From contig JAKBCJ010000030.1 of NCBI GenBank assembly GCA_021807975.1, positions 1 through 19,343 of the forward strand: 19,343 nt of DNA, written 5' to 3'. Source of the stretch: Pseudomonadota bacterium. GTDB lineage: Bacteria; Pseudomonadota; Alphaproteobacteria; Acetobacterales; Acetobacteraceae. Positions within the stretch are counted from its first letter, which is position 1. Each line of letters starts with the position of its first letter. The translations under genes were made by a program, and so were the position numbers. Shown here piece after piece: positions 6,998 to 14,357 of this stretch. The notes under the pieces are model-generated. The model did no database searches, was not told the DNA's origin, and was given only the letters and a program-made list of their open reading frames with translations.

Positions 6998-8163
6998 CAG
7001 TTTGCTCCGTTCCGGGCGATGCGTTGTGCCAGACTCCAGCGATGCACTTCGGACGGGCCGTCGTAGATGCGGAAACCGCGGACCTCGTTGAAGATGCGGG
7101 CGACCAGGGTTTCGCCGGTCACGCCCTGCCCGCCCAGCACCTGGACGCAGCGATCGACCACGCGCCACACCGCTTCCGACACGAACACCTTGGACATCGA
7201 CGATTCGGTGCCGCCGCGCTCACCCTGATCCAGCAGCCAGGCGGTGTGCATGATCGACAGCCGGCTCATGCGGATATCCATCTCATTGTCCGCCAGCATG
7301 AACCCGACCGCCTCGTGCCCGATCAGCTTGGAGCCGAACACTTCGCGGCGCAGCGCATAATCGGTGGCGATCTGATGCGCGCGTTTGGCCGCACCCAGCC
7401 AGCGCATGCAGTGGGTCAACCGAGCGGGTGCGAGACGCACCTGAGCGTAGCGAAAGCCTTTGCCGGGTTCGCCCAGGATATCGCTGGCGGGAACACGGAC
7501 GTTGTTGAACCGCATCACCGCATGACCGCCGGCAAACGCCTGATCCAGGCTGTCCATCTGCCGCACGATCTCGATACCCGGCGTGTCCATATCGGCCAGG
7601 AACATCGTGGCGTGACCGTCCTCGTCCTTGGCCATGATGATGGCGAAAGCGGCACCCTCGGCCCCGGTGATGAACCACTTGTCGCCGTTGATAACGTAGT
7701 GATTGCCGTCCTTGACCGCCGTCGTGCTGAGCGCGGCGGGGTCGGACCCGGCGCCCGGGGCGGGTTCGGTCATGCAGAAGCACGACCGTGTGGCGCCGGA
7801 CGCCAGCGGACGCAGCCACCGGTCTTTCTGCTCCTTGGAGGCCACCGCCTCCAGCAGGTGCATGTTGCCCTCGTCAGGGGCGAAGATGTGCATCGCGACC
7901 GGACCCAGCAGGGAGTAGCCGGATTCCTCGAACACGACGGCTTTACCGACATGGGACAGGCCCAAACCGCCGTATTCAACGCCGACATGCGGTGCGACGA
8001 GCCCCTCGGCCGCGGCCAGGGCGACCAGTTCGCGGCGGAACTCTTCGGTGGGGCCGTGGTGGGTCTGGCGGCCGTCGCCCTCCAGCGGAATGATTTTGTC
8101 ATGGATGAAGGTCCGGGTCCGCTGCTGCAGTTCCAGCAACTCGGGGGACAGGGAGAAATCCAT
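6994..8163 (-). CDS. Acyl-CoA dehydrogenase, ACAD10/11-LvaC-like
   Basis: A 389-residue FAD flavoprotein with the full acyl-CoA dehydrogenase fold. The N-terminal helical domain holds EYGGLGLSHVG. The central beta domain has CMTEPAPGAGSD (130-141) and NGDKWFITGA (159-168). The C-terminal helical domain has LRREVFGSKL, QVLGGQGVTGE and RIYDGPSEVHR. Where medium-chain enzymes carry the catalytic Glu in YEG, this protein has Asp368 in YDG, a pattern I associate with the ACAD10/11 branch, which processes phosphorylated 4-hydroxyacyl-CoA. The ATG at 8163-8161 shares its A with the stop of the upstream kinase gene (TAATG), so the two are translationally coupled; longer upstream readings lie inside the kinase gene. 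An ordinary beta-oxidation role remains the alternative. Confidence 0.92.
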   Translation of the reverse strand: MDFSLSPELLELQQRTRTFIHDKIIPLEGDGRQTHHGPTEEFRRELVALAAAEGLVAPHVGVEYGGLGLSHVGKAVVFEESGYSLLGPVAMHIFAPDEGNMHLLEAVASKEQKDRWLRPLASGATRSCFCMTEPAPGAGSDPAALSTTAVKDGNHYVINGDKWFITGAEGAAFAIIMAKDEDGHATMFLADMDTPGIEIVRQMDSLDQAFAGGHAVMRFNNVRVPASDILGEPGKGFRYAQVRLAPARLTHCMRWLGAAKRAHQIATDYALRREVFGSKLIGHEAVGFMLADNEMDIRMSRLSIMHTAWLLDQGERGGTESSMSKVFVSEAVWRVVDRCVQVLGGQGVTGETLVARIFNEVRGFRIYDGPSEVHRWSLAQRIARNGANW

Positions 8164-9227
8164 TAGAATGCGCGTCCTTGGGCGATTTCGTGGGTGAATT
8201 CCAGGATGCCGGTACCAATACCGGTCAGCGGGGCATAACGCGGCTCTTGGGTTACGCCCGTGCGATAGCGCAAACCCAGTTGCAAAAAGATCACCGCCAG
8301 CTTGTACATCGCCAGCACGCGGTGGAAGCGGAAGTCGGACATGTCGCGGCCGGACAGCTTGGCATAGGCCGCCACGGCCTCCTGCCGGGAGCACAGGCAG
8401 GCTTCGACCGCCGGCATCTGCGCCATGTCGTGCATGGCCGGCGGGTCGTCGGCGTGGATCCAGTAACTCAGCAGCGTAGCGAAATCGAACAGCGGGTCGC
8501 CGCGCGTCCCCTGGTCCCAGTCCACCACCGCTCGGGGTGAAAGATCGTCCGGGTTCAGGATGATGTTGTTGAGTTTGAAATCGTTGTGCAGCAGGCCCGG
8601 CGGGCCGTCGGGGACGATGTGCTGTTCAAGCCACGCACCGACCTCGTGGTGCAGCGCATCGGTGCCATCCTCTTGCGCGGCCAGTCCGCGCTTGCGCCAG
8701 CCGGACACGCCGCGGGCCAGGAAGCCCTCCGGACGGCCAAGGTCGTCGAGGCCAACCGCCTTGGTGTCCACAGCGTGGATGGCGGCGATGGTTTCCAGCA
8801 GCATCGTGGACAGCCGCGCGCCGATCTCCGGCCGGTGAGCCAGCTCGGGCGGCAGGTGCTCGCGGATCACCAGTCCCGGCCGGTATTCGATGATCTGGAA
8901 GCGTTGCCCGATGATCGACGGGTCGTCGCACAGATGCAGGCCGCGGGCGATGAAGGGCAGCGCGTCCGGCAGGCGCGACAGGATGCGAAACTCGCGCGCC
9001 ATGTCGAAGGCGCCGGCGGGCAGTTCGCCCATCGGCGGGCGGCGCAGCACGGCGGGCTTGCCGTCCATCTGAATCAAATAATTCAGGTTCGCCAGACCAC
9101 CGGCGAACTGGCGCGGCGGCGGATCGGTCTGCAACCGATGGCCATGTTCGGCCAGATAGGCGGCCACGGCGCCCCAATCGAGCGGCACACTGTCGGCGGT
9201 GGACCGCAGGCCGGTTTCTGTTGTCAC
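8163..9227 (-). CDS. APH-family phosphotransferase (ACAD10/11 kinase domain / LvaA-like)
   Basis: A 354-residue kinase-like protein of the aminoglycoside phosphotransferase superfamily. It contains a glycine-rich nucleotide loop region (GGLANLNYLI, 43-52), the strand VLRRPPMGE, the Brenner-type catalytic motif HNDFKLNN (His214, Asp216, Asn221) and the metal-binding Asp236 in VVDWDQG followed by GDPLFD. The VLRRPP pattern and the pairing with an acyl-CoA dehydrogenase match the kinase domain of ACAD10/ACAD11 and Pseudomonas LvaA, which phosphorylate 4-hydroxyacyl-CoA; antibiotic resistance is unlikely. GTG at 9227 is preceded by an excellent AGGAGGA with 5-nt spacing. It is the first gene of the operon 9227-6251. 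No LvaB-like small partner gene follows it: the next gene overlaps directly. Confidence 0.88.
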   Translation of the reverse strand: MTTETGLRSTADSVPLDWGAVAAYLAEHGHRLQTDPPPRQFAGGLANLNYLIQMDGKPAVLRRPPMGELPAGAFDMAREFRILSRLPDALPFIARGLHLCDDPSIIGQRFQIIEYRPGLVIREHLPPELAHRPEIGARLSTMLLETIAAIHAVDTKAVGLDDLGRPEGFLARGVSGWRKRGLAAQEDGTDALHHEVGAWLEQHIVPDGPPGLLHNDFKLNNIILNPDDLSPRAVVDWDQGTRGDPLFDFATLLSYWIHADDPPAMHDMAQMPAVEACLCSRQEAVAAYAKLSGRDMSDFRFHRVLAMYKLAVIFLQLGLRYRTGVTQEPRYAPLTGIGTGILEFTHEIAQGRAF

Positions 9228-9273
9228 GCTTCCTCCTGCTACTATCGCGGCGACTCAATACAGGAGGACATGA
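9228..9273. promoter_or_regulatory. 46-bp divergent start region with two strong ribosome binding sites
   Basis: Between the divergent GTG (9227, minus) and ATG (9274, plus) lie only 46 bp. Each gene has its own near-perfect Shine-Dalgarno: AGGAGGA (minus, around 9231-9237) and AGGAGG at 9262-9267 (plus). Only about 25 bp remain between them, too little for two normal separate promoters. The promoters must therefore overlap or lie inside the opposite coding sequences. A shared regulator is likely, but none is encoded nearby. Confidence 0.6.
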
Positions 9274-10212
9274 ATGACGCAACCGACAGAAGTCAAACGG
9301 GCGGCCGTGCTGGGCGCCGGGACGATCGGCGCGAGCTGGGCCGCATGGTTCCTGTCGCGTGGAATCGCCGTGGATGTGTGGGATCCGCGCCCGGAAGCCG
9401 AAGCCTATGTGCGCCGGTATGTCGCCGAGGCATGGCCGGCGATGGTTCGGCTGGGGATGACGGCCGACGCGTCGCCGGACGCCTGGCGGTTCCATGCCAC
9501 GCCGGAAGCCGCGGTGGCGGATGCCGATGTGGTGCAGGAAAATGCCCCTGAACGGCTGCCGGTCAAGCGCGAGCTGTATGCGCGAATCGACGCCGCGCTG
9601 CGGCCGGACGCAATCCTGGCGTCCAGCACCTCTGGCCTGATCATGTCGGACATGCAGGCGGGGTTCCGTTCGGCGGCGCGATTCGCCGTTGGGCACCCGT
9701 TCAACCCGCCGCATCTGATCCCCCTGGTGGAGGTCGTCGGTGGCCGCGAAACGGCGCCCGGGACGGTGGAATGGTGCCTGGCATTCTACAAACACATCGG
9801 CAAGAAGCCGATCCACATCCGCAAGGAAGCCGCCGGCCACCTGGCGAACCGGCTGCAGGCGGCGTTGTGGCGGGAGGCCGTCAGCGCGGTTGTCACCGGC
9901 CTGGCCAGCGTGGAGGACGTGGATACCGCGATCAGCGCCGGTCCCGGGTTGCGCTGGGCGGCCATGGGCCCGCACATGACGTTCCATCTGGGCGGAGGGG
10001 AGGGCGGCATCGAACACATGCTGGCGCAGTTCAAACCGGTGTTCGAATCGTGGTGGGCGACAATGACCACGCCCGATTTGTCGGAGGCGAATTGCCGCCA
10101 GATCGTCGATGGCGTGAAGGCCGAGGCACATGGACGGTCTATCGCCGAACTGACGGCCGCACGGGACGCTGTCCTGCTGCCGCTGCTTGAATTGACAGCC
10201 AAACTTGGGTGA
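9274..10212 (+). CDS. 3-hydroxyacyl-CoA dehydrogenase family protein (L-carnitine dehydrogenase-like)
   Basis: A 312-residue NAD-dependent dehydrogenase. Its Rossmann motif is GAGTIG (residues 14-19), followed by an acidic strand end (VWDPRPEAE) favouring NAD over NADP. Catalytic residues of the 3-hydroxyacyl-CoA dehydrogenase family are present: Ser117-Ser120 (SSTS), His141 and Asn144 in GHPFNPP, and Glu153 twelve residues after the His, as in the known His-Glu pair. The C-terminal domain is helical. It lacks the enoyl-CoA hydratase half of FadB and the thioesterase domain fused to some carnitine dehydrogenases. The substrate may be a 3-hydroxyacyl-CoA or a small 3-hydroxy acid such as carnitine. 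Being divergent from the kinase/ACAD/SDR operon, it would fit the 3-hydroxyacyl-CoA oxidation after 4-hydroxy elimination and rehydration; that link is inference. Confidence 0.88.
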   Translation: MTQPTEVKRAAVLGAGTIGASWAAWFLSRGIAVDVWDPRPEAEAYVRRYVAEAWPAMVRLGMTADASPDAWRFHATPEAAVADADVVQENAPERLPVKRELYARIDAALRPDAILASSTSGLIMSDMQAGFRSAARFAVGHPFNPPHLIPLVEVVGGRETAPGTVEWCLAFYKHIGKKPIHIRKEAAGHLANRLQAALWREAVSAVVTGLASVEDVDTAISAGPGLRWAAMGPHMTFHLGGGEGGIEHMLAQFKPVFESWWATMTTPDLSEANCRQIVDGVKAEAHGRSIAELTAARDAVLLPLLELTAKLG

Positions 10213-10245
10213 CCGGATCGCGCCGGCTTAAGCCCCGGGCCCACA

Positions 10246-10280
10246 TCCCGGGCGCCTTGGCATTGCCGTGGCGCCCGGGA
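10246..10280. terminator. Perfect 11-bp inverted repeat after the 3-hydroxyacyl-CoA dehydrogenase gene
   Basis: TCCCGGGCGCC at 10246-10256 and GGCGCCCGGGA at 10270-10280 are exact reverse complements with a 13-nt loop. The hairpin starts 33 bp after the stop of the plus-strand gene and lies before the minus-strand gene that ends at 10432, so it can end or protect transcripts on both strands. There is no T run after it. Confidence 0.5.
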
Positions 10281-10355
10281 CGGAAAGGACCGGTCTTCGT
10301 TGGCACGTAGTGCGGACCATGCCCGCATATGCGAACCGTTCGAGGCAATCCACCC

Positions 10356-10374
10356 GCCAGCCGCCGTGGCTGGC
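10356..10374. terminator. 7-bp hairpin downstream of the small secreted-peptide gene
   Basis: GCCAGCC (10356-10362) and GGCTGGC (10368-10374) form a perfect stem around a 5-nt loop. It lies 58 bp past the stop of the minus-strand gene at 10432. It lacks a T run, so a terminator role is only possible. The rest of 10213-10431 shows no gene. Confidence 0.25.
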
Positions 10375-10431
10375 TGAACCGTGTGCCGGCTTAGGCGGTT
10401 ATTTCAATGTGGCCTTCCGCCGAACCGTCGC

Positions 10432-10629
10432 TTACTTGCTCGGCGTGGTGCTCGCCGATCCATTGGTGGCCTTGGCCTTATGGTGCGTGTGCTTCGCGGC
10501 GGTCGTGTGATGGGTCCGCGCCGTTGCGGCCTTGCTGCCGTCGTTCGTTTCGTTCTGGGCGAACGCGGCCCCGGCCGGGATCGTGAGCAGTGACAATGCC
10601 AGTAACGCAAAGCGTGATGTCTTACGCAT
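10432..10629 (-). CDS. Small secreted His/Lys/Thr-rich peptide, unknown function
   Basis: A 65-residue protein with a textbook Sec signal peptide: basic MRKTSR, a hydrophobic core FALLALSLLTIPAGA and a likely cut after AFA at residue 24. The mature 41 residues are low-complexity and hydrophilic, rich in Ala, Thr, Lys, Asn and His, with two His-His pairs and one further His (positions ~40-49) and no Cys. It should be periplasmic or secreted. His clusters could bind metal or act as an acid-stress buffer, but this is inference. An AAGGA lies about 9 nt before the ATG, and the gene is 174 bp downstream of mccA on the same strand. Similar small Lys/His/Ala-rich exported peptides are common in Acetobacteraceae and rhizobia, but I cannot name a family. 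Confidence 0.68.
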   Translation of the reverse strand: MRKTSRFALLALSLLTIPAGAAFAQNETNDGSKAATARTHHTTAAKHTHHKAKATNGSASTTPSK

Positions 10630-10803
10630 GATCGATATCCTTCAGTCGCATCCGAACAGGGTATACGGACGACAGGGTTATGAGACGCCGTTGGTTTCGA
10701 TTCGGTCAATCAAACAGCAAGAACCGGTCTTAAAATCGTCCATCGTCCGAATACACACTTATATACGCATACAAGCGGGCAGCGCCAGTTCATGCAGCGG
10801 TTT
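10630..10803 (-). promoter_or_regulatory. AT-richer gap with possible promoter for the small secreted peptide
   Basis: This gap between mccA and the peptide gene is clearly less GC-rich than its surroundings. On the minus strand TATATAAG reads from 10765 to 10758 and could be a -10 element, but no convincing -35 stands before it. No T-rich terminator was found directly after the mccA stop at 10804. Confidence 0.25.
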
Positions 10804-12765
10804 TCACGCCTCGATATCGCCGAAGCGCACCAACACCTGGCCCTCCTGCACCATGTCGCCGCCGGTGCAACTCACCTCCGCCACTACGGTATCGGCGAGC
10901 GCGGACAGGCGAAAGACGGTTTTCATCGCCTCCAGCACCACCAGGACCTGGCCGCGGACAACCTGGTCGCCAACCGATGCCAGGACTTGCGTCACCAGAC
11001 CGGGAATCGGCGCCACCAGCCGGTCGCCGGCGTCTTCCTCCTCCTCCGACGCGGCCATCGGGTCGGGCAGTGTCAGGCGCCATGTCAGGCCGTTATGCCG
11101 CAGCGTCACGGTATGGCTATCGACGGTCGCGGCGACGGTCATGAGCACGCCGTCCAGCGACACAAGCAGCCTGCCGGCATCAAGCGGCTGCGCGGCGCCG
11201 ATGATATCGCCGATCCGCCACGCGCCGCCCTCGCGAACGACCGTTACCGGATAGCGGTTGTCCCCGTCGGCGAACTCCAGCACCCGTGCGGGTGTGGTGT
11301 TCAGCCACCACAGGTCGCGGGCATCCCACGGGTCGCCGCTGGCCGGGGTCAGTTCCGTCATCAGGACCGCCAGCGCGGCGGCAGCCAGGATAGCGGGCGG
11401 CGGCGCGGCCGGGGGTGCCAGCAGCGTGCCGGCTTCGCGGGCGATAAACCCGGTGTCGATGCCGCCGGCCGCGAAATCGGGGTGCGCGACGAGACGCCCG
11501 AGCAGATCGAGGTTGGAGGCGAGTCCGGCGACGGAGCAGTCGGCGAGGGCTTGCCACATTCGCCGCAGCGCGGCTGCGCGCGTCGGCCCGTGGCAGATCA
11601 GCTTGGCCAGCATGGCATCGTAGTGGATGGATACGGTGTCGCCGGTGGCGAACCCGGTATCGACGCGCACACCGCCGGTTTCCGGCGGCGTCCGGAACAT
11701 GGTCAGACGCCCGACCGAGGGGGCGAAGTCGCGCGCCGGGTCCTCGGCATAGATACGCGCTTCGATCGCATGGCCGTGGATGGCGATGTCTGACTGGGCG
11801 GCCGGCAGCTTTTCGCCGGCCGCGACGCGAAGCTGCCATTCCACCAGGTCGAAGCCGGTGATCGCCTCGGTGACCGGGTGTTCGACCTGAAGCCTTGTGT
11901 TCATTTCCAGGAAGAAGAACCCATCGGCATCGACCACGAATTCCACCGTGCCGGCGCCGACATAGCCGACCGCCAGGGCGGCGGCGACGGCCGCCTGGCC
12001 CATTTCCTGGCGCCTTGCTTCGGACAAACCGGGCGCGGGCGCTTCCTCCAGAACCTTCTGGTGGCGGCGCTGGGCGGAACAGTCACGCTCGAACAGATGC
12101 ACCGCATTGCCCATCGTGTCGGCGAAAACCTGCACCTCGATATGGCGGGGGCGTTGCAGATAGCGTTCGATCAGCACGCGGTCGTCGCCGAAGGCAGACG
12201 CGGCTTCCTGGCGGGCGGACCCCAGGGCGGCGGCGAATTCGTCGCGGGCATAAACCACCCGCATGCCGCGGCCGCCGCCGCCGGACACGGCCTTGATGAC
12301 CACGGGATAGCCGATGCGGGTCGCCTGTTCCTCCAGGAACGCCGGTTCCTGGCGATCGCCGTGGTAGCCCGGCAGCAGTGGCACCGCGGATTTTTCCATC
12401 AGCGCCTTGGCGGCGGATTTAGACCCCATGGCACGCATCGCCGACGCGGGCGGACCGACGAAGGTAATGCCGGCAGCGGCGCAGGCTTCGGCGAAAGCGG
12501 GGTTTTCCGACAGGAAGCCATAGCCTGGGTGGATCGCGTCGGCTCCGGCCCGCAGCGCCGTTTCGATGATCCGGGGAATGTTCAAATAACTCTCCCGCAC
12601 CGCCGCCGGCCCGATCGGATACGCCCGGTCGGCTGCCTGAACGTGCAGCGCGTTGGCGTCGGCGTCCGAATAGACAGCGATGGTTTCGATGCCCAGGCGG
12701 CGCCCGGTGCGGGCGATGCGGCAGGCGATTTCGCCACGGTTGGCGATCAGAAGGGTGCGAAACAT
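10804..12765 (-). CDS. mccA: Methylcrotonyl-CoA carboxylase alpha subunit (biotin carboxylase + BCCP)
   Basis: A 653-residue biotin-dependent carboxylase subunit. Residues 1-~450 are biotin carboxylase: N-terminal LIANRGEIACRI, HPGYGFLSEN (80-88), ATP-grasp loop SGGGGRGM (161-168), RDCSAQRRHQKVLEEAP (228-244) and EMNTRLQVEHPVTE (287-300, with the catalytic Arg291 and Glu295). A linker/BT domain follows. The C-terminal biotinyl domain carries Lys615 in VLEAMKT, 38 residues from the end. The subunit carboxylates its biotin with ATP and bicarbonate, and the beta subunit passes CO2 to 3-methylcrotonyl-CoA in leucine degradation. The residue after MK is Thr where Met is usual, a mild oddity. It starts 5 bp after the mccB stop, so the two form one operon. 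Geranyl- or another acyl-CoA carboxylase is the alternative. Confidence 0.92.
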   Translation of the reverse strand: MFRTLLIANRGEIACRIARTGRRLGIETIAVYSDADANALHVQAADRAYPIGPAAVRESYLNIPRIIETALRAGADAIHPGYGFLSENPAFAEACAAAGITFVGPPASAMRAMGSKSAAKALMEKSAVPLLPGYHGDRQEPAFLEEQATRIGYPVVIKAVSGGGGRGMRVVYARDEFAAALGSARQEAASAFGDDRVLIERYLQRPRHIEVQVFADTMGNAVHLFERDCSAQRRHQKVLEEAPAPGLSEARRQEMGQAAVAAALAVGYVGAGTVEFVVDADGFFFLEMNTRLQVEHPVTEAITGFDLVEWQLRVAAGEKLPAAQSDIAIHGHAIEARIYAEDPARDFAPSVGRLTMFRTPPETGGVRVDTGFATGDTVSIHYDAMLAKLICHGPTRAAALRRMWQALADCSVAGLASNLDLLGRLVAHPDFAAGGIDTGFIAREAGTLLAPPAAPPPAILAAAALAVLMTELTPASGDPWDARDLWWLNTTPARVLEFADGDNRYPVTVVREGGAWRIGDIIGAAQPLDAGRLLVSLDGVLMTVAATVDSHTVTLRHNGLTWRLTLPDPMAASEEEEDAGDRLVAPIPGLVTQVLASVGDQVVRGQVLVVLEAMKTVFRLSALADTVVAEVSCTGGDMVQEGQVLVRFGDIEA

Positions 12766-12770
12766 GACGG

Positions 12771-14357
12771 CTACATCCGGAACACGCCGAAGCGCGTTTC
12801 CCGCAGGGGTTTATTGAGGGCGGCGGACAGCGACAGGCCCAGCACGCGGCGGGAATCGGCGGGATCGATAATGCCGTCGTCCCACAGCCGGGCACTGGCA
12901 TAATAAGGGTGGCCCTGCTGATCGTATTGCGCCCGGATCGGCGCCTTGAAGGCGTCCTCCTGCTCCTTCGTCCAGTCGGCGGAACCGCTGCGCACGGTGG
13001 CCAGCACCCCGGCCGCCTGTTCGCCGCCCATGACGGAGATTCGGGCGTTCGGCCACATATAAAGGAAGCGCGGGTCGTAGGCGCGCCCGCACATGCCATA
13101 GTTGCCGGCGCCGTAGCTGCCGCCGATGACCATGGTGATCTTCGGCACCGCTGTGGTGGAAACGGCGGTGACCAGTTTCGCGCCATCCTTGGCAATGCCG
13201 CCGGATTCGTATTTGCGGCCAACCATGAAGCCGGCGATGTTTTGCAGGAAAATCAGCGGAATATTGCGCTGACTGCACAACTCGATGAAATGCGCGCCTT
13301 TCAGCGAGGATTCCGAGAACAGAATGCCGTTGTTGGCGACTATCCCGACCTTATAGCCGTACAGATGGGCGAAGCCGCACACCAGCGTGGTGCCGTACAG
13401 CTTCTTGAACTCATCGAAGTCGCTGCCATCGACGATCCGGGCGATGACCTCGCGCACGTCGTAGGGCGCACGCAGATCGACGGGGACGACGCCGCGCAGT
13501 TCCGCCGGGTCGTATTTCGGCGGTTCGGGGGCCTTCGCCGCCGGGATGACCGGCTTGGCGCGGTTCAGCCCGGCGACGATGCGGCGGCAGATCGACAGCG
13601 CATGGTGGTCGTTGCGGGCATAATGATCGACGACGCCGGAGGTACGGGCATGGACATCGGCGCCGCCCAGGTCCTCGGCCGAGACGATCTCCCCGGTCGC
13701 GGCCTGCACCAGCGGCGGGCCGCCCAGGAAGATCGTGCCCTGCTTGCGGACGATGATGCTCTCGTCGCTCATGGCCGGGACATAGGCGCCGCCCGCGGTG
13801 CAGGAGCCCATGACGACGGCGATTTGCGGAATGCCCTCGGCGGACATGTTGGCCTGGTTGAAGAAGATGCGGCCGAAATGCTCCCGGTCGGGGAAAATTT
13901 CGTCCTGCAGCGGCAGGAAGGCACCGCCGGAGTCCACGAGATAGAGACATGGCAGGTTGTTGGCGCGCGCGATTTCCTGCGCCCGCAGGTGCTTCTTCAC
14001 CGTCATCGGGAAATAGGTGCCGCCTTTGACGGTGGCATCGTTGGCGACGATGACACATTCCCGGCCCGATACGCGGCCGATGCCGGTGACGATGCCGGCG
14101 GCGGGAACATCGCCCCCGTACAGTCCGTATGCCGCGAGCTGCGAGAACTCCAGGAACGGGGAGCCGGGATCGATCAACGCGGCGACCCGCTCGCGCGGCA
14201 GCAGCTTGCCGCGGGCGGTATGACGGTCCCGGGCCGTTGCCCCCCCGCCCTGCGCCGCGGCGGCGACCTTTTCGCGCAGGTCGGCGACCAGGGCGCCCAT
14301 AGCGGCGGCGTTGGCGGCGAAGTCCTCGGATCGGGAATTCAGGTTGGATCGGAGCAT
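12771..14357 (-). CDS. mccB: Methylcrotonyl-CoA carboxylase beta subunit (carboxyltransferase)
   Basis: A 528-residue carboxyltransferase with the N- and C-lobes of the family. Typical MCC-beta segments are RHTARGKLLPRERV (45-58), NDATVKGGTYFPMTVKKHLRAQ (106-127), GSCTAGGAYVPAMSDE (184-199), LQNIAGFMVGRKYE (371-384), GGSYGAGNYGMCGRAYDPRF (412-431) and MGGEQAAGVLA (443-453). The enzyme moves CO2 from carboxybiotin to 3-methylcrotonyl-CoA, giving 3-methylglutaconyl-CoA. ATG at 14357 is chosen because conserved sequence begins there (residues 6-12, then FAANAAAM) and length then fits the family; the open frame reaches back to 14525 without conserved sequence. The Shine-Dalgarno (CAGG) is weak. 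mccA follows after 5 bp. Isovaleryl-CoA dehydrogenase, methylglutaconyl-CoA hydratase and HMG-CoA lyase genes are absent nearby. Confidence 0.93.
   Translation of the reverse strand: MLRSNLNSRSEDFAANAAAMGALVADLREKVAAAAQGGGATARDRHTARGKLLPRERVAALIDPGSPFLEFSQLAAYGLYGGDVPAAGIVTGIGRVSGRECVIVANDATVKGGTYFPMTVKKHLRAQEIARANNLPCLYLVDSGGAFLPLQDEIFPDREHFGRIFFNQANMSAEGIPQIAVVMGSCTAGGAYVPAMSDESIIVRKQGTIFLGGPPLVQAATGEIVSAEDLGGADVHARTSGVVDHYARNDHHALSICRRIVAGLNRAKPVIPAAKAPEPPKYDPAELRGVVPVDLRAPYDVREVIARIVDGSDFDEFKKLYGTTLVCGFAHLYGYKVGIVANNGILFSESSLKGAHFIELCSQRNIPLIFLQNIAGFMVGRKYESGGIAKDGAKLVTAVSTTAVPKITMVIGGSYGAGNYGMCGRAYDPRFLYMWPNARISVMGGEQAAGVLATVRSGSADWTKEQEDAFKAPIRAQYDQQGHPYYASARLWDDGIIDPADSRRVLGLSLSAALNKPLRETRFGVFRM

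Noticed and set aside
8164..8394. Longer start for the acyl-CoA dehydrogenase
   Set aside because: The extra 77 residues lie inside the kinase gene and show no dehydrogenase similarity; the ATG at 8163 begins the conserved FSLSPELLELQQRTR segment.
8163..9227. Antibiotic resistance phosphotransferase
   Set aside because: The fold is that of aminoglycoside phosphotransferases, but the motifs and the coupling to an acyl-CoA dehydrogenase point to the ACAD10/LvaA branch.
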